Below, in pieces: positions 28,231 through 36,295 of a stretch of DNA of 64,000 bases (positions are counted from its first letter, which is position 1; each line of letters starts with the position of its first letter). The position numbers and the translations under genes are program-made. The notes under the pieces are model-generated. The model saw nothing but the letters and a program-made list of their open reading frames with translations. It had not been told where the DNA came from and searched no databases. Source of the stretch: JACCTU01 sp963798985 (GTDB lineage: Bacteria; Actinomycetota; Thermoleophilia; Gaiellales; Gaiellaceae). The stretch is taken from positions 1-64,000 of the forward strand of contig CAWCVL010000009.1 of NCBI GenBank assembly GCA_963798985.1, in the 5' to 3' direction.

Positions 28231-29137
28231 GCTCGACGGCTTCCTCGCCGTGCTCGCAGCGCAGCGTGCGCCGCGGACCGTCGACGCCTACCGGCGCGAT
28301 CTCGAGCACTTCGCGCGGTTCCTCGGCTCGGCGCCCTCGCGCGCGACGACGGAGGAGCTCGAGCGCTACGTCGCGCAGCTCCGCGCGGACGGACTCTCCG
28401 CCGCAACGATCGCGCGGCGACTGTCCGCGCTCAAGAGCCTGTACCGGCACCTGATGCTCCTCGGTGCTCGCGCTGACAACCCCGCGGCCGAGCTGGCCTC
28501 ACCGCGACGCGTGCGACGCCTTCCGCGCACGCTCTCGCCGTCGGAGGCCGAGCGCCTGATCGACGCCGCGAACGGGACGACGCCGCGCTCGCTCCGCGAC
28601 TCCGCGATCGTCGAGCTCCTCTACGGCGCGGGGCTTCGGGTCAGCGAGCTCGTCTCGCTCGAGCGCGGCAGCGTCGACCTCGACCAGCGCATCGTCAGGG
28701 CGCTCGGCAAGGGATCGAAGGAACGGATCGTGCCGGTCGGCCGGCGCGCCGCCGAGGCGCTGCGCCGCTACCTCTCGCGCGGCCGCCCGTACCTCGAGCG
28801 CCGCCAGCGCCCCGAGCTGTTCCTGAACGCGAAGGGCGGGCCGCTGACGCGCTCAGGCGTCTTCCTCATCCTGCGCAAGCTCGCGGAGAAGGCGGGGCTC
28901 GAGCCCGGACGCGTGCATCCGCACCTTCTGAGGCACTCCTTCGCCACCCACCTGCTCGAGGGCGGAGCCGACCTGCGCAGCGTCCAGGAGATGCTCGGCC
29001 ACGCCGACCTTGCGACGACCGAGCTCTACACGCACGTCTCCGACAAGCGGCGCCGCGAGCTGTACTTCCAGGCGCATCCGCACGCGCGGAGGCGTTTGGC
29101 GGCGCGCCGAACCGTAAACAAACCCGAATCGGACTGA
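28199..29137 (+). CDS. xerD: XerD-type tyrosine recombinase
   Basis: 312 aa, intact, GTG 28199. The SAM-like N-terminal domain (RAPRTVDAYRRDLEHFARFL) is followed by YGAGLRVSELVSLERGSVDL (Arg I), LGKGSKERIVPVG (Lys), HPHLLRHSFATHLLEGGADL (HxxR), MLGHADLATTELYTHVSDKR (His, nucleophile Tyr). It is probably the chromosome-dimer recombinase acting at dif with a partner. The tandem position right behind an XerC-like gene suggests the two are made as a pair. No phage or integron genes are nearby. Confidence 0.85.
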   Translation: MSTTARTPDPELDGFLAVLAAQRAPRTVDAYRRDLEHFARFLGSAPSRATTEELERYVAQLRADGLSAATIARRLSALKSLYRHLMLLGARADNPAAELASPRRVRRLPRTLSPSEAERLIDAANGTTPRSLRDSAIVELLYGAGLRVSELVSLERGSVDLDQRIVRALGKGSKERIVPVGRRAAEALRRYLSRGRPYLERRQRPELFLNAKGGPLTRSGVFLILRKLAEKAGLEPGRVHPHLLRHSFATHLLEGGADLRSVQEMLGHADLATTELYTHVSDKRRRELYFQAHPHARRRLAARRTVNKPESD

Positions 29138-29307
29138 ACGGGATCTCACCGCTGGTCCTCGCCCTCCTCGCGTCCACGGGAGTGGGCGTCTGGATGGCGA
29201 TCGCAGGCGTGCAGAAGCACGCGCTCGAGTGGCGGCGCCGCAAGCGCACCTGCCCTTCTTGCGGACGGGCGATCAACGGCCGCACCTGCGGCCACGTTCA
29301 TAGCTAG
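29134..29307 (+). CDS. Small membrane protein with zinc-ribbon tail
   Basis: About 57 codons directly behind xerD: SPLVLALLASTGVGVWMAIA (one membrane segment), a basic stretch WRRRKR, then TCPSCGRAINGRTCGHVHS with C-x-x-C...C-x-H. No ATG, GTG or TTG precedes the hydrophobic part in frame, so either the start is CTG 29134 (overlapping the xerD TGA) or an indel hides it. The composition and single-helix plus Zn-ribbon layout look like a real protein. The function is unknown. Confidence 0.4.
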   Translation: MNGISPLVLALLASTGVGVWMAIAGVQKHALEWRRRKRTCPSCGRAINGRTCGHVHS

Positions 29308-29807
29308 CTCTTCGCGGCGCCGGACTTCTTGCGGAGCAGCTCCGCGACCTTGCGCGCGATGTCGCGCAGCTCCCGGTCTTGCTCGTCGTCCTCGGACAGC
29401 CCCTTGAGCAGCCGGATCGTGTCGGGCTGCGGCGACGCGTTCTTCAGGCAGACGATCGCGAGGCGCCGAACGGCCTGGTTGCCGTCGCTGTCGGCCAGCG
29501 AGTGCAGCTTCGGGCGCACCTGGTTGGCGACGCCGGGATGGTCGCGTGAGAGCGACTCGAGCGCCACGAGCGCGGAGCCGCGGCAGGCCGGGCTGTCGTC
29601 CTCGAGCCCCCTGCGCAGGAGCTCGATCTTCTGGCGGAACTGGAACTGCGCGATCGCCCGGTAGGCCTGCGCGCGAACGCGGAAGTCCGGGTCCCGGGCC
29701 GACATCTCGAGGTCGTCGTCCCACTCGTGCCGCAGCGTGGCGAGCCCCTTCTCGTCGCCCGCCGCGACCAGCTCCTCCGCCTTCGCCGCCGCCTCCGCGA
29801 GGGTCAA
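29304..29807 (-). CDS. HEAT-repeat-like protein downstream of citrate synthase
   Basis: The start TTG 29807 overlaps the gltA stop (TTGA), giving LTLAEAAAKAEELVAAGDEK. Helical repeats follow: FRVRAQAYRAIAQFQFRQKI, CRGSALVALESLSRDHPGVA, NQAVRRLAIVCLKNASPQPD and RELRDIARKVAELLRKKSGA. About 167 aa of alpha-helical repeats suggests a protein-protein adaptor. Translational coupling to gltA hints at a role tied to citrate synthase, which is inference only. Confidence 0.65.
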   Translation of the reverse strand: MTLAEAAAKAEELVAAGDEKGLATLRHEWDDDLEMSARDPDFRVRAQAYRAIAQFQFRQKIELLRRGLEDDSPACRGSALVALESLSRDHPGVANQVRPKLHSLADSDGNQAVRRLAIVCLKNASPQPDTIRLLKGLSEDDEQDRELRDIARKVAELLRKKSGAAKS

Positions 29808-30886
29808 GCGAGCGAGCGGGGTTCCGGGCCGACGTAGCGGGCCGAGGGCCGGAAGAGACGGCCGGTCCGCTTCTGCTCGAGGATGTGCGCCGACCAGCCG
29901 GCGACGCGCGAGCACGCGAACATCGCGGGCGCGAGCGGCGGCGGGATCTCCGCGCTGTCGAGCACGACCGCCGAGTAGTACTCGACGTTCGTCGCGAGCA
30001 CGCGCTCGGGATGACGCTCCTGGAGCACGCGGAGCGCAACTGCTTCGAGCTCCTCGGCGACGTCGATGTTCGCCGCGCCGAGCTCCTTCGCCGTTCGCTT
30101 CAGCACGCGCGAGCGTGGGTCCTCTGCGCGGTAGACGCGGTGGCCGAAGCCCATGATCCGCTTGCCGCTCTCGAGCGCTTCCTTCACCCAGCGCTCCGCG
30201 TCGCCGAGCTTCGCGACCTCCTCGAGCATCGGCTTCACGTACGCGGGCGCGCCGCCGTGCAGCGGGCCCGAGAGGGCACCGACCGCAGACGAGAGCGCTG
30301 CACCGGAGTCCGCACCTGTCGACGCGACGACGCGCGCAGTGAACGTCGACGCGTTCAGGCCGTGCTCGGCGGTGCAGATCCAGTACGTGTCGATCGCCTT
30401 GACGTGCTTCGGGTCTGCCTCGCCGCGCCAGCGGAGCAGGAACTTCTCGGCGGCCGTCTTTCCCTTCGCGACGACGTCGTCCGGCGCGGGCTCGCGCCCG
30501 TCGGCGACGGCGGCGGAACGCGCGACGATCTCCATCATCTGCGCGGAGAGGCGGCCGAGGTCGCTCCGCGCCTGCTCGTCCGAGATCTCGCTCAGCTTGC
30601 CGAGCTTCCACTCGCCGGCGAGGCGTGCGGTCTCGGCCTGCAGGTCGGCCGGCGCGTTGCCCGTGAGACCCGCCGGCTCGTACGGCTCGGGGTCCGGCAT
30701 CTTCGAGCTCAGGTCGTTGTCGACGAGGAGGCCCCACACGTACTCGTAGGGATACGTCCCGACCAGCTCTTCGATGTCGATGCCGCGGTACCTGAGCTGG
30801 CCCCCCTCGCGGTCCGGCTCCGCGATCTCCGTCTCGACCGCGACGACGCCTTCGAGCCCCGGCCGGAAGTCGGTGGTGGCGCTCAT
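29804..30886 (-). CDS. gltA: Citrate synthase (actinobacterial type 2)
   Basis: 360 aa, intact. Catalytic His in ICTAEHGLNASTFTARVVAS, second His in KRIMGFGHRVYRAEDPRSRV, and the third active-site position in LATNVEYYSAVVLD, where Glu stands in for the usual Asp; M. tuberculosis CitA-like enzymes share NVE. The C-terminus AGWSAHILEQKRTGRLFRPS then ARYVGPEP is typical. It condenses acetyl-CoA with oxaloacetate. Its ATG lies 6 bp from the 22-bp palindrome shared with the divergent mdh. Confidence 0.9.
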   Translation of the reverse strand: MSATTDFRPGLEGVVAVETEIAEPDREGGQLRYRGIDIEELVGTYPYEYVWGLLVDNDLSSKMPDPEPYEPAGLTGNAPADLQAETARLAGEWKLGKLSEISDEQARSDLGRLSAQMMEIVARSAAVADGREPAPDDVVAKGKTAAEKFLLRWRGEADPKHVKAIDTYWICTAEHGLNASTFTARVVASTGADSGAALSSAVGALSGPLHGGAPAYVKPMLEEVAKLGDAERWVKEALESGKRIMGFGHRVYRAEDPRSRVLKRTAKELGAANIDVAEELEAVALRVLQERHPERVLATNVEYYSAVVLDSAEIPPPLAPAMFACSRVAGWSAHILEQKRTGRLFRPSARYVGPEPRSLA

Positions 30887-30891
30887 CGGCG

Positions 30892-30913
30892 CGGACTGTA
30901 TCGATACAGTCCG
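30892..30913. promoter_or_regulatory. Perfect 22-bp palindrome between gltA and mdh
   Basis: The half-site CGGACTGTATC at 30892-30902 is followed by its exact reverse complement. On both strands it contains TACAGT, which fits a -10 hexamer about 6 nt from a plausible start point, with gltA ATG at 30886 and mdh TTG at 30937. A dimeric regulator binding here would control both TCA-cycle genes together. I see no second copy near sdhA, pckA or sucC. Confidence 0.7.
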
Positions 30914-30936
30914 GCCCCGGGTATGGCGGTGCGAGC

Positions 30937-31860
30937 TTGAGACAGAAGGTGACCGTCGTCGGGGCCGGGAACGTCGGTGCCACGTGCGCGCAGGTGCTCG
31001 CGCAGCGCGACTACGCGGACGTCGTCCTGGTCGACATCAAGGAAGGCCTGCCGCAGGGCAAGGCGCTGGACATCGACCAGATGGGCGCAGTGCTCGGCTT
31101 CGAGCCGAAGGTCGTCGGCTCGAACAGCTACGAGGAGAGCGCCGGTTCGTCCGTCGTCGTGATCACCGCGGGGCTGCCTCGCTCGCCTGGGATGAGCCGC
31201 GACGACCTCGTCACGACGAACGAGAAGATCGTCAAGTCGGTCACCGAAGCGGTCGTCGCGGCGTCGCCGGACGCGATCCTGATCGTCGTTTCGAACCCGC
31301 TCGACGCGATGTGCCACGTCGCGAAGAGCGTCTCGGGCTGGTCGCGGGAGCGCGTCTTCGGAATGGCGGGCATCCTCGACACCGCGCGCTTCTCGACGTT
31401 CATCGCGTGGGAGACCCGCGCGTCGGTGAAGGACGTCACGGCGATGGTGCTCGGCGGTCACGGTGACCAGATGGTCCCCGTCGTCAGCGCCACGACGGTC
31501 GGCGGCGTCCCGCTCACGAAGCTCGTGCCGAAGGACCGGATCGAGTCGATGGTCGAGCGCACGCGCAAGGGCGGCGGCGAGCTCGTCAACCTGCTCGGGA
31601 CGTCCGCCTGGTACGCACCGGGTGCCGCGGCCGCGCAGATGGTCGACGCGATCTGCCTCGACGAGAAGCGCGTGCTCCCGTGCACGGCGTATCTCGAGGG
31701 GGAGTACGGGATCGACGGCCTGTACATGGGCGTGCCGGTGAAGCTCGGCGCGGCCGGGATCGAGCAGATCGTCGAGCTCGACCTGACCGACGAGGAGCGC
31801 GGCTGGTTCGACGAGTCGACGGCAGCCGTACGCGACGTCGTCGGCGTCTTGACCACCTGA
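30937..31860 (+). CDS. mdh: Malate dehydrogenase
   Basis: 307 aa from TTG 30937. NAD-binding KVTVVGAGNVGATCAQVLAQ, the acidic end of beta-2 VVLVDIKEG, substrate-binding GLPRSPGMSRDDL, catalytic LDTARFSTFIA and GGHGDQMVP (His), and LVNLLGTSAWYAPGAAAAQM. The MSRDDL loop and RKG signature mark the LDH-like (type 3) malate dehydrogenase. It supplies oxaloacetate to the divergent citrate synthase. A long hairpin overlaps its stop codon. Confidence 0.9.
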   Translation: MRQKVTVVGAGNVGATCAQVLAQRDYADVVLVDIKEGLPQGKALDIDQMGAVLGFEPKVVGSNSYEESAGSSVVVITAGLPRSPGMSRDDLVTTNEKIVKSVTEAVVAASPDAILIVVSNPLDAMCHVAKSVSGWSRERVFGMAGILDTARFSTFIAWETRASVKDVTAMVLGGHGDQMVPVVSATTVGGVPLTKLVPKDRIESMVERTRKGGGELVNLLGTSAWYAPGAAAAQMVDAICLDEKRVLPCTAYLEGEYGIDGLYMGVPVKLGAAGIEQIVELDLTDEERGWFDESTAAVRDVVGVLTT

Positions 31861-31882
31861 AAATGCTGCGCATTTTCAGGTG
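31853..31882 (+). terminator. 13-bp hairpin spanning the mdh stop codon
   Basis: CACCTGAAAATGC (31854-31866) pairs perfectly with GCATTTTCAGGTG (31870-31882) around a TGC loop. The TGA stop is inside the left arm. The AAAATGC/GCATTTT core gives a T run in the right arm on either strand. It resembles the hairpin at the end of sigH, so it is probably a short terminator of a recurring kind. Confidence 0.6.
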
Positions 31883-31898
31883 ATGGAGTAAAGGCACC

Positions 31899-32650
31899 AT
31901 GGACTTCGGCCTCCGTGGAAAGACAGCGATCGTCTGCGGCGCTTCTGAGGGGATCGGTCTCGGCGTCGCCGAAGCGCTCGCGGGCGAAGGCGCCAACGTC
32001 GCGATGTTCGCGCGGCGGCGAGAGCCGCTCGACCGCGAGGCCGACCGCCTGGGAGCGCTCGCGGTGCGCGGCGACGTCACGAACCCTGCCGACCTCCAGC
32101 GGCTCGTCGAGAAGACCGTCCAGGCATTCGGTGGCATCGACGTGCTCGTGAACAACTCGGGTGGGCCGCCGCGGACGCGAGGGGTCGACCTCACGGACGA
32201 GCTCGTCGAGGAAGCCGTCGAGCTGCTGCTCTTGTCTGCGATCAGGTTGACGCGGCTCTGCCTCCCCTACCTCGGCAAGAGCGACCACGGCCGCATCGTG
32301 AACATCACCTCGAGCACGGTGAAGGAGCCCGTCGACAACCTGGCGCTCTCCAACGTCGTGCGGCCGGGCGTGATCGGCTGGGCGAAGACGCTCTCGCGCG
32401 AGCTCGGCCCCCAGGGGATCACGGTGAACTCGATCGCTCCGGGGCGGATCGACACAGCGAGGATCCGCGAGGTCTACCCAGACGGCCCGACGGCCGAGGA
32501 TCTCGCGACGATCCCGATTGGGCGCCTCGGCTCACCGCGCGAGGTGGGCGACGTCGTCTGCTTCCTCGCCTCGACGCGGGCGTCGTACGTGACCGGCACC
32601 GTCATACCCCTCGACGGGGGATTGACCCGCTGGTCCTCGCTGGTGACGTA
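31899..32650 (+). CDS. SDR-family oxidoreductase lacking the usual catalytic Tyr
   Basis: GGAG precedes ATG 31899. The Rossmann motif is KTAIVCGASEGIGLGVAEAL, then DVLVNNSGGPPRTRG (NNSGG) and HGRIVNITSSTVKEP (Ser). Where YxxxK is expected the sequence is LALSNVVRPGVIGWAKTLSR, with Lys kept and Tyr absent, as in an actinobacterial SDR subgroup. The end SYVTGTVIPLDGGLTR should be followed by a stop within a few codons, but an indel near 32630 opens the frame, so the 3' end is approximate. The substrate is unknown; annotation as FabG would overstate it. Confidence 0.75.
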
Positions 32651-32680
32651 CCAGCGGCCGAGCGCCTCGGTCTCGCGTGC

Positions 32681-33706
32681 GTGCGGCTGTTCTACTGCCG
32701 GTCTCGGCTCGGTTCGGCTGTCGCCGGTTCGCTCTTCTTGCGGCTCGTCGCGGCAGTCGCGGTCGCGTTCTGGATCCTCCCGACCGAGAGCTACATCTTC
32801 CTCCCGAACCGCGCGCACCCGGTCGCGCCGCTGGTCGAGGTCAAGGGTGGCAAGGAGCCGAAGGACGGCGGCATCTACTACGTCGACGTGCTCGTTCGCA
32901 AGGCGACGCTCATCGAGCGGCTGTTCCCGAGCCTCCGCGAGGGTGCGTCGGTCGTCCCCGCCGAGCAGGTCCGCCCACCCGGAGTCAGCGAGGGCGAGCG
33001 GCGACGCGAGGAGCTGCAGGAGATGCAGTTGTCGCAGCGTGTCGCGGCAGCCGTCGCGCTGCGCGAGCTCGGCTACAAGGTCGTCGCAAAACCGACCGGC
33101 GCACGGATCGAGTTCGTCGATCCCGAATCGCCGGCCGCGGGCAAGCTGCTTCCAGGCGACATCGTCACGAGCGCAGGCGGGAAGCCGGTCCAAGGCCCGG
33201 CGGGGCTCAGGCGCGCGATCCGCGAGAGCGGGACAGCTCGAGACGTGCCCCTTGTCGCGAAGCGCGGAGACAAGCAAATGGAGGTCAGCGTCCGGCCGAA
33301 GCGCGGGCCGCAGGGGGCTCCGATGATCGGCGTCGTCGTCTCGCAGGCCGCCGACATCGAGCTGCCGGTCGACGTGAAGATCGACACGGACGGGGTCGGC
33401 GGGCCGTCCGCGGGGCTCGCCTTCGCCCTCGATCTGCTCGAGGAGCTGGGGCGCGACGTCGACAACGGGAACCGCATCGCGGTGACCGGCGCGCTCGACC
33501 TCGACGGCACCGTCGGCGAGATCGGCGGCGTCAAGCAGAAGACGATCGGCGTCGAGCGCGCAGGGATCGACGTCTTCCTCGTTCCGGCTGGGGATAACGC
33601 AGCCGAGGCGCGCAAATACGCGGATGGGATTCGGATCGTGCCTGTGACCAGTTTTCAACAGGCGTTGCGGGCGCTGGCAACATTGCCGCCCGCGCGCCAA
33701 GATTGA
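32681..33706 (+). CDS. YlbL-type membrane protease (PDZ + Lon S16 domain)
   Basis: One N-terminal membrane helix (LFLRLVAAVAVAFWIL) precedes ESYIFLPNRAHPVAPLVEV. A PDZ domain follows (KLLPGDIVTSAGGKPVQGPA), then the S16 catalytic region: VGGPSAGLAFALDLLEELGR with the nucleophile Ser and EIGGVKQKTIGVERAGIDVF with the general-base Lys. The domain order is that of actinobacterial/Bacillus YlbL 'PDZ domain-containing protein'. The active site should face the outside. GTG 32681 is used; an N-terminal indel is possible. Confidence 0.85.
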   Translation: MRLFYCRSRLGSAVAGSLFLRLVAAVAVAFWILPTESYIFLPNRAHPVAPLVEVKGGKEPKDGGIYYVDVLVRKATLIERLFPSLREGASVVPAEQVRPPGVSEGERRREELQEMQLSQRVAAAVALRELGYKVVAKPTGARIEFVDPESPAAGKLLPGDIVTSAGGKPVQGPAGLRRAIRESGTARDVPLVAKRGDKQMEVSVRPKRGPQGAPMIGVVVSQAADIELPVDVKIDTDGVGGPSAGLAFALDLLEELGRDVDNGNRIAVTGALDLDGTVGEIGGVKQKTIGVERAGIDVFLVPAGDNAAEARKYADGIRIVPVTSFQQALRALATLPPARQD

Positions 33707-33764
33707 GCAGATTTCGTCACGTTCGAATGCGCCGCAAAGTGCACAGCTTTCATCCGGCCGGGAC

Positions 33765-33792
33765 TTGAACGACCGAGCAGGGGCCGTAGACT
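33765..33792 (+). promoter_or_regulatory. Candidate promoter of the CxxC small protein
   Basis: TTGAAC (33765-33770), 16-nt spacer, TAGACT (33787-33792), about 45 nt before ATG 33837. The pair is a good sigma70-type match, and the gene has its own SD (GGGGAGCG), so it seems to be an independent transcription unit. Confidence 0.55.
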
Positions 33793-33836
33793 CCACGCCT
33801 GTTTGCAAGCTGAGTTTTGGGCGAACAAGGGGAGCG

Positions 33837-34016
33837 ATGAGCAAAAGCATCAAACCAACGTGCGATGATTGCTACTTCCGCCGAGCAGGCCTCTGCGCAC
33901 TCGCCGGCGACGACGTCTGCCCCACCTTCCGAGCGGCCCAGCGTGGCTCGCTCGTGCCGCCCCGCCAGCCCGCGCTCGTGCCGCGGACGGTCGCGGCGAG
34001 CCCTGCGGCCGCCTAG
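33837..34016 (+). CDS. Small Cys-rich protein (CDDCYFRRAGLC type)
   Basis: 59 aa. MSKSIKPTCDDCYFRRAGLC then ALAGDDVCPTFRAAQRGSL has four Cys in C-x2-C-x6-C-x7-C spacing, which suggests a small zinc site. The basic Pro/Ala-rich tail looks unstructured. A good promoter and SD support it. I recall similar short proteins in Thermoleophilia but no function. Confidence 0.7.
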   Translation: MSKSIKPTCDDCYFRRAGLCALAGDDVCPTFRAAQRGSLVPPRQPALVPRTVAASPAAA

Positions 34017-34022
34017 GAGGCC

Positions 34023-35107
34023 CTAGACCCTCGCCGCCGACGGGACGAGCGCGGCGAGACGCCCGATCCCTGTCCACGATCTCGGCGGGCGAGACGAAGC
34101 TGAACGCGAGCCGCGCCGACCGCTCGCCGCCCTCACCGGGCGGGAAGAAGTCCGCCCCCTTGATGAAGGTGACCCCCGCCTGCTCGGCGCGGCCCAGCAG
34201 CTCGGAGGTGTCGACGCCGAGGTCGAGCCACAGGAAGTACCCGCCCTCGGGCCTGCTCCAGGAAGCGCGGCCGGCGAGCTCCGACTCGAGGGCTCCGAGC
34301 ATCGCGTCGCGGCGCTCGCGGAGCAGGCCGCAGACGCGCTCGAGGTTCGGCTCGAAGGCGCCGCGCCGGAGGAACTCGTAGACGGTCGCCTCCCCGAGCA
34401 GCGCGGGTGTGATGTACGTCGACACCGCCAGCGCCTCGAGCTCGGCCGCGAGCTCCTCGGGCAGGACGAAGTAGCCGACCCGGACGCCCGGGGCGATCGT
34501 CTTCGAGAACGACGAGCTGTAGAGCACGTGCTCTCCGCCCGCGAGCTCGAGCAGGCTCGGCGGTGCCTCGCCCTCGAACCGCACGAGACCGTACGGGTCG
34601 TCCTCGTAAACGAGGACGTCGTGCTCGGCCGCGAGCTCGGCGACGCGGCGGCGGCGTTCCGTCGTGAGCGTCCGCCCGCTCGGGTTCTGGAAGGTCGGGA
34701 TCGTGTAGAGGACCGCCGGGCCGCGCCGGAGCTCGTCCTCGAGCGCGTCGACGTCGAGCCCGTCGTCGTCCTGCGGGATCGCGACGACGTCCGCCCCGAG
34801 CTCGCGCAGGATCTTCAACGGCCGGTCGTAGGTCGGAGCCTCGACGAGGAAGCGCCGCTCACCGACGAAGCGGTTGGCGAGGAAGACGAACCCCTGGAGG
34901 GAGCCGTTCGTGACGAGAACCCGGGCCGGGTCGACGCCGTGCCGCTCGCCGAGCCAGGGCACGAAGCGGCGCGTACCCGCCCCCGGGGCCGTACGAGAGA
35001 ACGGTGCGCCCGTCCCGCTCGATCGCGACGCGCGCGCAGTCCGCCAGCTCTTCGACGGGGAGGCACTCGGGGGCGGGAATCCCGCGCGCGAACGAGATCG
35101 TCTCCAC
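34023..35107 (-). CDS. PLP-dependent aminotransferase (fold type I, 2-aminoadipate transaminase-like), frameshifted
   Basis: GTG 35107 gives VETISFARGIPAPECLPVEE and VLSYGPGGGYAPLRA. After an indel near 34990 come ARVLVTNGSLQGFVFLANRF, PTYDRPLKILRELGADVVAI and YTIPTFQNPSGRTLTTERRR, the PLP-binding DVLVYEDDPYGLVRFEG, and the Lys site LYSSSFSKTIAPGVRVGYFV. The C-terminus changes frame near 34070 and ends RLAALVPSAARV. This is the catalytic half of MocR/LysN-like enzymes without the GntR DNA-binding domain. The amino donor is unknown. Confidence 0.75.
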
Positions 35108-35136
35108 GCTTCGAGTGTAGAGATGGCCGCGGCCAA

Positions 35137-35625
35137 TCAGCTGGGAGCGATGCGTCGCGCGCCGACGAGTCTTCCGCCGTAGCCCGAGCGACCCAGGCTG
35201 ACGACCTCGACCAGGCGGCCGGAGTTCGGTGCATGCACCATGCGCCCGCGGCCGAGGTAGATGCCGACGTGCCCGAGCCCGTAGAAGAAGAGCAAGTCGC
35301 CGGGCTTCAGACCGGAGCGCGCCACTCGCCGACCCCGGTCGTACAGGGCGTACGAGCTGTGCGGTAGCTCGACGCCGAGTCGTGCGTAGGCCCAGTAGAC
35401 GAGCCCGGAGCAGTCGAAGCCGCCGGCGAGCGAGCTGCCTCCCCATCGATACGGAACGCCGACCGCCTTCAGGGCGACCTTCGCCGCGCGCGCGCCCAGG
35501 GTGGGCTTCGCCTTCCGGACGAACGGGTGCGGGTCGTGGCCCGCGAAGGCGGTCGGCGCTGCGATCGCGAAGACGGTCGCGGCAAGAGCGACCACCAGCA
35601 GGAGTCTGCGGGGGTGAATGGGCAT
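35137..35625 (-). CDS. Secreted NlpC/P60 peptidoglycan endopeptidase
   Basis: ATG 35625 gives a signal peptide (PRRLLLVVALAATVFAIAAP, cut near AFAG). The NlpC/P60 domain has VGVPYRWGGSSLAGGFDCSG (Cys nucleophile), KPGDLLFFYGLGHVGIYLGR (His) and MVHAPNSGRLVEVVSL. It is the minimal single-domain form, about 160 aa, and probably cuts cell-wall peptides. The upstream ATG 35649 would lengthen the signal peptide. Confidence 0.85.
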   Translation of the reverse strand: MPIHPRRLLLVVALAATVFAIAAPTAFAGHDPHPFVRKAKPTLGARAAKVALKAVGVPYRWGGSSLAGGFDCSGLVYWAYARLGVELPHSSYALYDRGRRVARSGLKPGDLLFFYGLGHVGIYLGRGRMVHAPNSGRLVEVVSLGRSGYGGRLVGARRIAPS

Positions 35626-35765
35626 AACGAGGGATGAACGGCGGGCCACCGCCAGCAGGCGATGCGCGGCCCTGGGCTGTTCGTAAGCACCGCACCCTAG
35701 CCGGAAACCGGGAGCTGTCTACCCCCTTCGGCGGCTCCGGCCGATCCGGGCGCTTCACTATCGGG

Positions 35766-36293
35766 ATGAGGCGAGCCGTTCTCATCGCCGCCTTCTGTCT
35801 CGCCGTGCTCGCCGCGGGCTGTGGAGGCGACGATTCGAGTGCCGAGGCCTGGGCGGACGACTTCTGCACGGCCGTCGAGGACTGGCGCGAGCGGGTTCAG
35901 GACGCCGCGGCCGAGCTCGCGGAGCCGGCGACCCTCTCCGAGGAGCAGCTCGACGAGTCGATCCGGGAGGCGGTGGCCGCCTCGGACGACCTGCTCGCCG
36001 ATCTCGGCGAGCTGGGGCTGCCGGACCTCGAGGCGCGCGACGAGATCGAGCAGGAGCTCGACCACCTCGAAGGGGTCCTTCGCGAGCGCGCGTCCAACGC
36101 GCGGGCGGGCATCGACCAGCCCGCGGGCAGCGTCAGCGAGGCGCTGGCCCGGCTCGCCGCGCTCTCGCGCGAGCTCGCCGCCGCTGCGGCGACCATCGAG
36201 CTGACGATCGAGAAGCTCCGCGCGCTCGATCCAGCAGGCGAGTTGAAGCAGGCGCTCGAGTCGAGCGACGCCTGCGCGAGCCTCAAGGGCTGA
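35766..36293 (+). CDS. Helical lipoprotein of unknown function
   Basis: 175 aa. The lipobox LAVLAAGCGGD follows MRRAVLIAAFC. The mature part is almost wholly helical and acidic: WADDFCTAVEDWRERVQDAA, ARDEIEQELDHLEGVLRERA, ALARLAALSRELAAAAATIE, ending SSDACASLKG. Two Cys, near the start and end of the mature chain, could form a disulfide. It looks like a coiled-coil surface lipoprotein; no family is recognised. Confidence 0.7.
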   Translation: MRRAVLIAAFCLAVLAAGCGGDDSSAEAWADDFCTAVEDWRERVQDAAAELAEPATLSEEQLDESIREAVAASDDLLADLGELGLPDLEARDEIEQELDHLEGVLRERASNARAGIDQPAGSVSEALARLAALSRELAAAAATIELTIEKLRALDPAGELKQALESSDACASLKG

Positions 36294-36295
36294 GG

